DNA from: Flammeovirgaceae bacterium | GTDB lineage: Bacteria; Bacteroidota; Bacteroidia; Cytophagales; Cyclobacteriaceae | Assembly (NCBI GenBank): GCA_013204595.1 | Contig: JABMNK010000092.1 | Coordinates: forward strand, 1 to 64,000 | DNA: 64,000 nucleotides | Reading direction: 5' to 3' | Part shown: piece after piece, positions 26,413-34,245 of the stretch | Position numbering within the stretch: the stretch's first letter is position 1 | How the letters are laid out: every line of letters begins with the position of its first letter | The notes under the pieces: generated by a model | What the model saw: the letters and a program-made list of their open reading frames with translations, nothing else | Databases searched by the model: none | What the model was told of the DNA's origin: nothing | Made by a program: the position numbers and the translations under genes

Positions 26413-27185
26413 AAAATCCATTGGCCTTTGTCCATCCCAATGCTAAAGTTGGCGAAAATGTAACTATTGAACCATTTGCTTACATCGATGCCGACACTGA
26501 AATTGGAGATGGCTGTTGGATTGGCCCAAATGCATGTATATGGGAAGGGGCTAGGATTGGTTCAGATTGTAAAATTTATCCAGGGGCACAAATCTCGTGT
26601 AAACCCCAAGACCTTAAATATGATGGTGAAAAAACACTAACTATCATTGGGAATAATACAACCGTAAGGGAATTTGTAACCATTTCAAGGGGCACCAATC
26701 ATAGAAATCAAACAGTCATCGGTAATAATAATTTGCTAATGTCTTATGTCCATATCGCCCATGATTGTGTCCTTGGAGATGATTGCATTATTTCCAATTC
26801 CGTACAAGTGGCGGGACACGTATCTATAGGAGATTTCGCGATTATAGGAGGAACTGCAGCCATTAGACAATTTGTCAAAATAGGTGCACATGTAATGATC
26901 GCAGGGGGCTCTCTCGTCCGAAAGGATGTTCCTCCTTATGTTTCTGCGGCAAGAGAACCATTGAGTTATAGCGGCATCAATGCTATCGGATTGCGGCGAC
27001 GACAATTTTCAACTCAAGAACTAAATAATATTCAAGAAATGTACCGTATCATTTATCTCAGTGATTTAAACATAAGTAATGCAGTTGAAAAAATTCAAAA
27101 TGACTTCGAAGCAAGTATCGAAAAAGATACAATTATTCAATTCATATTGGAATCCGAAAGAGGGATAATGAAAGGCATAGAATGA
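26409..27185 (+). CDS. lpxA: UDP-N-acetylglucosamine acyltransferase
   Basis: LpxA catalyses the first acyl transfer of lipid A synthesis, from hydroxyacyl-ACP to UDP-GlcNAc. The 258-residue protein is a left-handed beta helix of hexapeptide repeats followed by a helical C-terminal domain (from about 190), with the catalytic His in SYVHIAHDC and the FVTISRGT signature. The start at 26409 overlaps the lpxC-fabZ TGA (ATGA) and gives the family N-terminus NPLAFVHPNAKVG. An open extension to 26367 is read out of frame through fabZ and is not used. Confidence 0.96.
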   Translation: MKNPLAFVHPNAKVGENVTIEPFAYIDADTEIGDGCWIGPNACIWEGARIGSDCKIYPGAQISCKPQDLKYDGEKTLTIIGNNTTVREFVTISRGTNHRNQTVIGNNNLLMSYVHIAHDCVLGDDCIISNSVQVAGHVSIGDFAIIGGTAAIRQFVKIGAHVMIAGGSLVRKDVPPYVSAAREPLSYSGINAIGLRRRQFSTQELNNIQEMYRIIYLSDLNISNAVEKIQNDFEASIEKDTIIQFILESERGIMKGIE

Positions 27186-27188
27186 GCC

Positions 27189-27803
27189 ATGCAAGTTCAT
27201 CTCAAAAACGTAGGAAAACGTTTCAATAAACAATGGATTTTTAGAAAATTAAATTTAGACATAGCATCCCAATCTTCACTCATTGTTCTAGGAGCCAATG
27301 GCAGTGGTAAGAGCACCCTCATCAAGCTAATCGGTGCTTATCTTGAACCAACTGAGGGCCATATAGAATATCTAAATAACCAACGAAAACTTATCAATCA
27401 AAGTAGTCTACAAAAGATTGCATTAGTTGCACCTTATGTCAACGTAGTGGAGGAATTCAGTTTAAAAGAACATTTAACTTTTCATTTTAAATTCAAAAAG
27501 GCGACTATCACCATTGAAGAAATGGCAAGACGGTCTGGTCTTGAATTTGCCTGGAACAAGCAAGTCAAAGATTTTTCATCTGGCATGAAACAAAGATTAA
27601 AATTATGCTTTGCCTTCTTCACTGACGATGAATTGATATTACTTGATGAACCAACCAATAACATGGATATAAAAGGAATCGATTGGTACCAAGAAGAAAT
27701 ATTGAATATAATAGGGAAGCGTACCCTGATCATTGCCAGTAATCAAAAGAACGAACATGAAATAATCATGAATCCAACGTATTTAGATTTAGATATTATT
27801 TAA
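27189..27803 (+). CDS. Orphan ABC-type ATPase
   Basis: A 204-residue single ABC ATPase domain without a permease gene beside it. Walker A is GANGSGKST, the Q loop lies in ALVAPYVNV, the signature is FSSGMKQRLKL and Walker B is ELILLDEPTNNMD. The switch position normally holding His reads IASNQ, so the H loop is replaced by Asn/Gln, which would be expected to slow or alter hydrolysis. It starts 3 nt after lpxA and so shares the lipid A operon. Such small ATPases recur after lpxA in Bacteroidota as far as I recall. Its partner and cargo are unknown. Confidence 0.82.
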   Translation: MQVHLKNVGKRFNKQWIFRKLNLDIASQSSLIVLGANGSGKSTLIKLIGAYLEPTEGHIEYLNNQRKLINQSSLQKIALVAPYVNVVEEFSLKEHLTFHFKFKKATITIEEMARRSGLEFAWNKQVKDFSSGMKQRLKLCFAFFTDDELILLDEPTNNMDIKGIDWYQEEILNIIGKRTLIIASNQKNEHEIIMNPTYLDLDII

Positions 27804-27832
27804 CAAAAATTACTTTTTTAAAAAATAATGTC

Positions 27833-27840
27833 TAATTTTG
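27833..27840 (+). promoter_or_regulatory. Promoter -7 box for the lipoprotein gene
   Basis: TAATTTTG matches TAnnTTTG exactly, 26 nt before the ATG at 27866 and 30 nt after the ABC ATPase stop, which marks a new transcription unit. Confidence 0.45.
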
Positions 27841-27865
27841 GTTGGCTACATAAAAAAAATAAACC

Positions 27866-28342
27866 ATGAAATTACTAACCAAACTGAGCTATTTACTTGC
27901 TTGTACTTTCCTCTTGATCTTTATTAATTGCGGCGGCGGGTCCGAAGGTGATCCTATAGCGGAAGATCCTTTGACAAAACAAGTATCTGACCTGTTAGCA
28001 GCTCAGACATGGAGGGTTTCTTCAGTGACAAATGATGGAAATGTGAGAGACGAATGGTCAGATTTCACAATAAAATTTACTAGTAATAGCACCTATACGG
28101 GGGGTACTTATGCCACTACGGGTATTCCGTCAGAAGATAGTGATAAATTGGTATGGAAAACTTCAGGCTCATGGACATTTGGTAGCGATGGAACTAGTCC
28201 CAGCTCAATAGTAAGAAATGATGGCGTCGAATGTGCATTAACCGCTACTGCTACTGCTGCAAATATAGCAATGACAATTGCGGATCCTGCGGGTCGTGCT
28301 GATGGTTTTTATGGCAACTGGGTATTCAAACTGGTTCCTTAA
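27866..28342 (+). CDS. Hypothetical lipoprotein
   Basis: A 158-residue exported lipoprotein. A basic N-terminus and hydrophobic stretch lead to a lipobox-like INC (Cys22) followed by GGGSEGDP, a flexible Gly/Ser/acidic tether typical of surface-exposed Bacteroidota lipoproteins. The mature part is rich in Thr, Ser and Gly with predicted beta strands (TWRVSSVTNDG; SDFTIKFTSNSTYTGG; GNWVFKLVP), resembling small beta-sandwich or lipocalin-like domains often described as lipocalin-like or DUF5004-type proteins; I cannot assign it to one. It has its own promoter box and a terminator at 28357-28387. Confidence 0.75.
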   Translation: MKLLTKLSYLLACTFLLIFINCGGGSEGDPIAEDPLTKQVSDLLAAQTWRVSSVTNDGNVRDEWSDFTIKFTSNSTYTGGTYATTGIPSEDSDKLVWKTSGSWTFGSDGTSPSSIVRNDGVECALTATATAANIAMTIADPAGRADGFYGNWVFKLVP

Positions 28343-28356
28343 TAAATAGCTAAAAT

Positions 28357-28387
28357 AAAAGGATGACGCCAAATGTCTCCTTTTTTT
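28357..28387 (+). terminator. Terminator after the lipoprotein gene
   Basis: GGA-T-GAC (28361-28367) pairs with GTC-TCC (28375-28380) with a single bulged T, flanked by AAAA and followed by seven Ts. An ATG at 28363 lies inside the stem, which argues against its use as a start codon. Confidence 0.65.
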
Positions 28388-28389
28388 AT

Positions 28390-28887
28390 ATGTATCTAAA
28401 AGCTTTTCAAAAAGACAGAAATTACATCCTTAGAAACGTTCAGTACGAACGAAGAGAATCTTTATCAAGATTAATAATCACTCAATCAATAGAAAATTAC
28501 CTCTGTGTTGAGAACCCACTTGGCATAGAGGATAGTTTTATTAAGCAGCTTAAAAAAATCCGCCATTATAATATTGAATTTGTTTATGATTTTTATAAGC
28601 TAGCGTCAAATATTTATCGCTATTCGGTTAATATCAATCAATTAGAATTCATTTGGGATGGCTCGTCACATGATCAAAAATATGAACAAGAATGGCGCTA
28701 TTTCCTAATTAGATTAATAGCTGATTTGGCCCATCATAAATCATTCAACCGAATCATCATTAAAGGTGCTGTTGTTTATGGGGATCAAGAAAACTCAATT
28801 TTAAAGACCACTCTTTTAAAAATATTATCGGCTAAATTTCCAAGAATTTATACTGAATTGCACGCCCAGTTAAGATTAACTGCCTGA
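28390..28887 (+). CDS. Hypothetical protein, unknown family
   Basis: A 165-residue, probably cytoplasmic protein with no signal peptide or transmembrane helix. It is rich in aromatic and basic residues and looks largely alpha-helical at first (KAFQKDRNYILRNVQYERRESL; IKQLKKIRHYNIEFVYDFYKLA), with a middle strand (NINQLEFIWDG) and a C-terminal helical part. I recognise no domain. The start at 28390 (MYLKAFQKD) is preferred because the ATG at 28363 lies within a terminator hairpin. No promoter box is obvious, so expression may depend on readthrough from the lipoprotein gene. The gene points toward the convergent basic protein gene, 42 nt away. Confidence 0.6.
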   Translation: MYLKAFQKDRNYILRNVQYERRESLSRLIITQSIENYLCVENPLGIEDSFIKQLKKIRHYNIEFVYDFYKLASNIYRYSVNINQLEFIWDGSSHDQKYEQEWRYFLIRLIADLAHHKSFNRIIIKGAVVYGDQENSILKTTLLKILSAKFPRIYTELHAQLRLTA

Positions 28888-28929
28888 CAAATCTTATATT
28901 GATCAATCGGAATATTAAGGATTGAGTAT

Positions 28930-29283
28930 TTAATGCACTATACCACAAACTTTACAGAATTTCCTTTTTGATAATGACCTTCTTTTTGGCGGTCGCTTGT
29001 GTCCAAAATAAGAGCGATCTGAGTATTGTGGCTTAGATAATTTTTTATTCATTTTCGCTTTCTCTTTTAATACTTTCTGGATTTTTCGCCTTGAATCTTC
29101 GACGATTTCCTGAGTCGTAACATAATTGGATTTACTTTTTCTTTTTGTGACTTTTTTGGTCGATTTTTTAGGTTTAAGTTCTAGAGATTTTGATTGCTTG
29201 ACCTCAACATCCCTAGATGTTTGAGCTTTTAGCGTAACCAAAGACAAGACGGAAAGCAACACCATGAGGTGAATTTTGAACAT
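28930..29283 (-). CDS. Hypothetical secreted basic protein with C-terminal CxxC
   Basis: A 117-residue protein with a clear signal peptide (about 1-20, ending LKAQ) and an unusually Lys/Arg/Ser-rich mature part: LKPKKSTKKVTKRKSK, KVLKEKAKMNKKLSK and KRPPKRRSLSKRK. It ends KFCKVCGIVH, a CxxC plus terminal His that could bind a metal or form a disulfide. Short length, extreme basicity and periplasmic targeting suggest binding to an anionic polymer (nucleic acid, LPS or peptidoglycan), but this is inference. No family is recognised. It is divergent from the gene at 29419. Confidence 0.6.
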   Translation of the reverse strand: MFKIHLMVLLSVLSLVTLKAQTSRDVEVKQSKSLELKPKKSTKKVTKRKSKSNYVTTQEIVEDSRRKIQKVLKEKAKMNKKLSKPQYSDRSYFGHKRPPKRRSLSKRKFCKVCGIVH

Positions 29284-29418
29284 AAAAAAGCGTTATCACT
29301 AAAGGAACGTAAAGTTACATGACGATATTTTAAATAAATCTAAATTAAATGTCTCATTGAATGAAATCCCCTAGAGAATCTAGAAGATCAATCTGATTAA
29401 TTGAATTAATTTAGCATC

Positions 29419-30006
29419 ATGAAGTTTATTTATTCATTTATTGTCTGCTTTAATGTCTGCTGCGCCTTTGGCCAAATAACCCCTGAAAGTGAGTATTATC
29501 GCAGAATGGATTTAGGGCAGGAACTTATGTATGAGGGTAAATATGACGCTGCCCAATCAGAATTTCTGTTCGTCTTGGAAAACATGGCTGTAATACCAAC
29601 AGAGCTCGCCTATTTTTTTGGTCGAAATAGTTTCCATTTAGACGCTTATAAGCAAAGTATCAACTGGCTTAATAAATACCTACAATTGAAAGGGGCTAAG
29701 GGTCAATATTATGACGATGCTATACAATATCTCCAATTTTCGGAGGATAAGTATATGGAATTGCAGAGAAATAAAACAAGTGTATTATCAGCGTACGACT
29801 TAGCTTCTTTGCAATATGATTGTGAAGGTCTTGATAAAATGATCTGTCCTGTATGCAAAGGATCGGGTGTTATTTTTAGGCACGGTATTTTTGATACCCA
29901 TTATCAAACGTGTCCCTATTCAAACGGAGAAGGTTATCTAAGTTGCAAGAACTATAATCTCTTTATGATGGGTATTCTCACACCTCATGACAGTCTGTCT
30001 CGATAA
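29419..30006 (+). CDS. Secreted TPR-like protein with degenerate DnaJ-type zinc finger
   Basis: A 195-residue protein with a signal peptide (to about residue 19, CCAFGQ), helical repeats resembling TPRs at about 30-110 (GQELMYEGKYDAAQSEFLFVL; YKQSINWLNKYLQL), and a C-terminal Cys region. That region has CPVCKGSGV, then CPYSNGEGY and SC. Compared with DnaJ CxxCxGxG motifs, the second pair has Ser where Cys is expected, so the finger appears incomplete. The family function is unknown; it may be an extracytoplasmic protein-binding factor. Its last 22 nt overlap the 3' end of the convergent nspC gene. Confidence 0.68.
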   Translation: MKFIYSFIVCFNVCCAFGQITPESEYYRRMDLGQELMYEGKYDAAQSEFLFVLENMAVIPTELAYFFGRNSFHLDAYKQSINWLNKYLQLKGAKGQYYDDAIQYLQFSEDKYMELQRNKTSVLSAYDLASLQYDCEGLDKMICPVCKGSGVIFRHGIFDTHYQTCPYSNGEGYLSCKNYNLFMMGILTPHDSLSR

Positions 30007-31133
30007 TCTTCATAAGTAAACTCTCTTAAAAGCTGATAGCTATCGTCTGCCTTTAGCAATACAATTGAAGGGTGTTTTACCCCATTAAACATGCTTGTTT
30101 TTACCATTGTATAGTGCATCATATCACAAAAAGTAATACTATCTCCCACTTTAAGTGTATTCTGAAAACTATATGCCTCTAAATAGTCCCCTGCCAAACA
30201 ACTAACTCCTCCTAACCTATAAGGAAACTCGTGTGTATGTTCGTCTCTTGAGCCCTCCACTATAAAAGGTCGATAGGGCATTTCCAGACAATCTGGCATA
30301 TGACAAGTAAAGGAGGCGTCAATGATTGCTGTACTTATTCCCTCATTGGAAATAATATCTATAACGCTGGTTTTTAAAAACCCTGTTTGCCAAGCAACCG
30401 CGCTCCCGGGTTCAAGAATAATCGCTATTTGATACTTTTCTTTGAATTTCTTAAGTGTGGATATCAGTAATTCAATATTATATCCTTCACTCGTCATTAA
30501 ATGACCTCCTCCCATATTGATCCATTTAATTTGATGAAAATATTTACTGAATTTCTTTTCAAAATGATCCAGAACGGTCACTAATGATTCTGCGGAAGAC
30601 TCACAAAGAACATGAAAATGTAACCCTTCAATTTTATCAGGTAGGATTTCTGGCAAACTAGAAACTACCAAGCCTAGTCTAGAATTACTATGTGCAGGAT
30701 TATAAAGATCTGTTGTAACGTCTGACCATTCTGGATTCACTCTTAATCCAACGGAAAGATGTGCGGGAATTTTAGTTGAAAATCTATCGAACTGAGCTAA
30801 TGAATTAAATGTCAAATGAGAAGACAAATGGGCCAATTCTTCAAATTCATTGTCGGTATAGGCAACCGCATAAGTATGCGCCTTTTTTCCGAATTTTTCA
30901 GTACATAATTTAGCTTCATTCAAAGAGCTCGCAGTTGCGCTTTTCAAATATCCTCGAATCATATCGAAACATGACCACATAGCAAATCCCTTTAAGGCAA
31001 GAATGATAGATACCGCTGCGCTTTTTTGGACATGATCAATTAACTCAAGGTTTTTTATGAGCTTCTTCTCCTCTAACACAAAGGAAGGTGAGGGTATTGA
31101 TTTATAAGTACTTTGATTTAATGATTCTGACAT
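29985..31133 (-). CDS. nspC: Carboxynorspermidine decarboxylase
   Basis: NspC is a PLP-dependent, alanine-racemase-fold enzyme that decarboxylates carboxyspermidine or carboxynorspermidine to make spermidine or norspermidine. In the 382-residue protein Lys48 (ILALKGFAMW) is the expected PLP Schiff-base lysine. Phosphate-binding and substrate residues are in MGGGHLMTSEGYN, EPGSAVAWQTG, and the conserved active-site Cys/Asp region HMPDCLEMPYRP. The matching synthase lies two genes upstream on the same strand, giving a complete alternative polyamine route. The start overlaps the DinB-like gene by 32 nt. Confidence 0.94.
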   Translation of the reverse strand: MSESLNQSTYKSIPSPSFVLEEKKLIKNLELIDHVQKSAAVSIILALKGFAMWSCFDMIRGYLKSATASSLNEAKLCTEKFGKKAHTYAVAYTDNEFEELAHLSSHLTFNSLAQFDRFSTKIPAHLSVGLRVNPEWSDVTTDLYNPAHSNSRLGLVVSSLPEILPDKIEGLHFHVLCESSAESLVTVLDHFEKKFSKYFHQIKWINMGGGHLMTSEGYNIELLISTLKKFKEKYQIAIILEPGSAVAWQTGFLKTSVIDIISNEGISTAIIDASFTCHMPDCLEMPYRPFIVEGSRDEHTHEFPYRLGGVSCLAGDYLEAYSFQNTLKVGDSITFCDMMHYTMVKTSMFNGVKHPSIVLLKADDSYQLLREFTYEDYRDRLS

Positions 31134-31608
31134 GATGATTTTGATGTCCTAAAAGAATATAACCTAAGGTATTTACCGAAAACTCAAATTCAGCTACCCT
31201 ACCTTTCATTAATAATTGTTCATTTGAGAAGTTTTCAAAAAGATCAATAGTACTTTCCCTTAAGCGCTGATACTCTTTTAGTAAGGACGGAACAGTTCTG
31301 TTGACCGCATTGCTATTTATGACATATTTGTCTTGATCAAAACTAATGAGGTTTTGAACTTCTCCCCTTGCAAAGCTTAAGGCACGGTAGGCAAATATTC
31401 GTTCACAGTCCATAATATGGAGAACGACTTCTCGACATGACCATTTGTCTAAGTTGTATCGATAAGCTGCCTGATCTTCAGTCATCATTTCAAGAATTTC
31501 TATTAATTCATTCTTAGTGAGATCTAGCTGCTTAATCAATGAGCTATCTTCTGTACTATTAATATACCCTCGATAATATTCTGGCACTATATGCAAATCA
31601 GGTTTCAT
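31102..31608 (-). CDS. DinB superfamily protein
   Basis: A 168-residue four-helix-bundle protein of the DinB/YfiT type. The metal-binding His pattern is seen as VVLHIMDCERIFAYRAL in the second helix and GHQNHHVRIIK near the C-terminus. Members include thiol-transferases and stress-induced proteins of unknown activity. It is sandwiched between the two polyamine genes, 3 nt after the synthase and overlapping nspC by 32 nt, so it is co-transcribed; whether it acts in polyamine metabolism is not known. Confidence 0.88.
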   Translation of the reverse strand: MKPDLHIVPEYYRGYINSTEDSSLIKQLDLTKNELIEILEMMTEDQAAYRYNLDKWSCREVVLHIMDCERIFAYRALSFARGEVQNLISFDQDKYVINSNAVNRTVPSLLKEYQRLRESTIDLFENFSNEQLLMKGRVAEFEFSVNTLGYILLGHQNHHVRIIKSKYL

Positions 31609-31611
31609 AGA

Positions 31612-32820
31612 TTAGATCATTTCAAGATCTATATCCTTAACCTCATGCCAAACCAAACCATTTAAGCCCAAATCTTTTAAAAATGGATCAGGATTAAACT
31701 CTTCAACATTAAATACTCCTGCGCCGGTCCATAGACCGGAAATCAACATTTTAGCACCTATAGCAGCTGGTACCCCTGTGGTATAGGAAACACCTTGGGC
31801 TCCTGTATCTCGATACGCATCTTGATGCTTGCAATTATTATAAATGTAATAAGTCTGAAAAACTCCATTCTTAATTCCCCTAATACGACATCCAATGGAC
31901 GTTTCACCATCATAGTTTTCACCGAGCTCTCCCGGATCTGGAAGTACCGCCTTTAAAAATTGTAACGGCACAATTTGCTTTCCTTCAAAATTAATAGGTT
32001 CGATTCCAGCCATTCCAATATTTTGAATCACCCTGAGGTGGGTTAAATACTCATCTCCAAAGGTCATCCAAAACCTTGCCCTACGAAGCGTCGGGAAATT
32101 CTTGACCAATGACTCTAACTCCTCATGATAGATCAGATAAGATTTTTTAAGTCCAATATTTGGGTAATTAATCATCTGACTAATTTGATGTGGCTCTGTT
32201 ATTTTCCAGATACCATCCTCAAAATACTTCCCTTTCTGGGTAACTTCTCTAATATTAATTTCCGGATTGAAATTGGTAGCAAATGCTTTGCCATGATCTC
32301 CGGCATTACAATCAATAATATCTAGGTAATGAATTTCATCAAAATAGTGCTTAGCTGCGTATGCAGTGAAAATACTCGTGACCCCAGGATCAAAGCCACA
32401 TCCCAAAATCGCGGTGAGACCGGCTTTTTTAAAACGATCTTGATAGGCCCATTGCCAGCTATATTCAAATTTAGCTTCCTCTAAAGGCTCATAATTGGCC
32501 GTATCTAAATAATGTACCCCAACTTTTAAGCAAGCGTCCATGATCGTCAAATCTTGGTATGGCAAGGCTACATTAATGACCATAAAAGGCCTATGCTTTT
32601 CAAATAAAGCGATGACTTCACCCACTTGGTCGGCATCAACACGATCGGATTCGATTCGAGTACTTGGAAACTTCAATTTGATATCAGACACAATTACATC
32701 GCATTTGCGTTGGGTCCTACTCGCTAATATGATTTCTGTGAAAAACTCACTTAATTGTGCGCATTTGTGCGCCACCACCCTACCAACACCTCCTGCTCCA
32801 ATTATTACAACTTTGGCCAT
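31612..32820 (-). CDS. Carboxynorspermidine synthase (saccharopine dehydrogenase family)
   Basis: The enzyme condenses aspartate semialdehyde with putrescine or diaminopropane and reduces the Schiff base with NADPH to carboxy(nor)spermidine, the substrate of NspC. The 402-residue protein has an N-terminal Rossmann fold (VVIIGAGGVGRVVAHKCAQ; ASRTQRKCD), the saccharopine-dehydrogenase-like GCGFDPGVTSIFTAYA segment and a C-terminal DTGAQGVSYTTGVPA block. Co-location with nspC is what separates it from saccharopine dehydrogenase proper. It is the first gene of the three-gene polyamine operon. Confidence 0.9.
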   Translation of the reverse strand: MAKVVIIGAGGVGRVVAHKCAQLSEFFTEIILASRTQRKCDVIVSDIKLKFPSTRIESDRVDADQVGEVIALFEKHRPFMVINVALPYQDLTIMDACLKVGVHYLDTANYEPLEEAKFEYSWQWAYQDRFKKAGLTAILGCGFDPGVTSIFTAYAAKHYFDEIHYLDIIDCNAGDHGKAFATNFNPEINIREVTQKGKYFEDGIWKITEPHQISQMINYPNIGLKKSYLIYHEELESLVKNFPTLRRARFWMTFGDEYLTHLRVIQNIGMAGIEPINFEGKQIVPLQFLKAVLPDPGELGENYDGETSIGCRIRGIKNGVFQTYYIYNNCKHQDAYRDTGAQGVSYTTGVPAAIGAKMLISGLWTGAGVFNVEEFNPDPFLKDLGLNGLVWHEVKDIDLEMI

Positions 32821-32904
32821 ATAGTTACATTTAAAAACGCTCTAAGTTAATGGGATAATGCGGTTCTAAGAAACAAGTTCTATGAAAGAATTGGAGTTGT
32901 ATAC

Positions 32905-34245
32905 TTATTTAAAGTTATAACGTACTCCAGCCATAACACCAAATCCATTTGGACTAGCAGAAAAATTGGAAAAATCTCTAGTAATGGATTGAAAAGACTG
33001 TGTATAATTAGGTTCCAACGTGAAATCAACTTTTTCCAAAACTCTGTACCCCAAACTAAATCCTGTTTGCCCTGAAAATGAAATGTCTTTATAAATAATG
33101 TTGTCACCGGATTTATAAGAATAAAATGTTTGATCATCTAATACGTCAGTTTTAACGTTTCCTAAATAAAAATTAGTAACAACTCCAGCATTAACACGAA
33201 CAGTCAGTTTTTGATCTATTATTAAATAACCCGCCCGAATAGGAATTGTCGCAAAATCAATCTTATTTTGAAAGGCTAAATTTTCTTCCGAATAAGAAAT
33301 ATATTGGGATTGATTGGCTGACGATTTAGACTTATTTTGATTGGATATGTCGGAAAACTGATTACTACCGATAGGCATGGAAGTAGGGAAATAAAACTCT
33401 TGAATAAGCAAATTCGAATGCTGAATCAGCTCGGCTTGACTATATTGAACACCCCCTTCTATTGTGAATCGATTCTTAACAACCATTCCTAGATTAAACT
33501 CGATTTTTCTAGTGACACCAGCCGTCATAGTTTCATTTAATGATGCGACAGATCCTCCTAATCCATTCATGAATTCCGGATTCATACTTATTCCAGTTCC
33601 AGGTAAGGAGCTCTGATTCATCTGAAAATTAGGATCGTAAGTTGATCCACCAACGTTAATACCCGCCCACAAACGGGTAGTTGATTTATCAATAATATTT
33701 GTGTTGAAGATAACAAAGTTAAAATTAGGAATGATTTCCATTTCTTTATCTAAATCAATTGCGGCAACTTCCTCTAAATCCTTCTTTACTAAAAAATCAG
33801 ACAATATCATTTTTGAAGAATTATCCAATCTATTTTCAAGAGCACTAATTTCCGTAATAACCGATTTTGAAGTCTGCTCGCTACCAATGGATTGTACCAC
33901 TAGAGGTGTGTCTTTAAATCCAAAATCATCGTCTATTAAAACTGCTCTGAAGTCATTATTTTTTGAGTCCTTTGAAAAATTAATTATTGAGCTCCATGAG
34001 AGTTGATCGGCTCCTAGATAATCTCTCCATTGAGATGGTAGCGAAACACTTATGGAAACTATAACAGCAATGACAGCCGTCCACTTATATATTGTATTCT
34101 TTAGCTGATAGCGAGAGATAAAAAAGGCATCCATACGCCCCCTAATCGCAGACCAAGTTCTGTCTGACGGCTGAATCTCTGCCGAGGCCAACGCATCTCT
34201 CCAGCTCTTGGCAAAATCATCTATATTTTGTGAAGGCCTATCCAT
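32905..34245 (-). CDS. Inner-membrane-anchored anti-sigma-like protein with beta-barrel-like domain
   Basis: A 446-residue protein with an unusual layout. Residues 1-50 are cytoplasmic and helical (DDFAKSWRDALASAEIQPS; WSAIRGRMDAFF), like the N-terminal part of anti-sigma factors. Residues about 52-70 form one transmembrane helix. After an acidic linker (75-170), residues about 190-446 look like an outer-membrane beta barrel of the PorT/OmpW size, with alternating strands (TRLWAGINVGGSTYD; RFTIEGGVQYSQAEL; LTVRVNAGVVTNFYL) and the ending FGVMAGVRYNFK. The start overlaps the ECF sigma stop by 8 nt, supporting a sigma-control role. How a helix-anchored protein places a barrel domain is unclear; the barrel may fold in the periplasm or be released by proteolysis. 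Confidence 0.7.
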   Translation of the reverse strand: MDRPSQNIDDFAKSWRDALASAEIQPSDRTWSAIRGRMDAFFISRYQLKNTIYKWTAVIAVIVSISVSLPSQWRDYLGADQLSWSSIINFSKDSKNNDFRAVLIDDDFGFKDTPLVVQSIGSEQTSKSVITEISALENRLDNSSKMILSDFLVKKDLEEVAAIDLDKEMEIIPNFNFVIFNTNIIDKSTTRLWAGINVGGSTYDPNFQMNQSSLPGTGISMNPEFMNGLGGSVASLNETMTAGVTRKIEFNLGMVVKNRFTIEGGVQYSQAELIQHSNLLIQEFYFPTSMPIGSNQFSDISNQNKSKSSANQSQYISYSEENLAFQNKIDFATIPIRAGYLIIDQKLTVRVNAGVVTNFYLGNVKTDVLDDQTFYSYKSGDNIIYKDISFSGQTGFSLGYRVLEKVDFTLEPNYTQSFQSITRDFSNFSASPNGFGVMAGVRYNFK

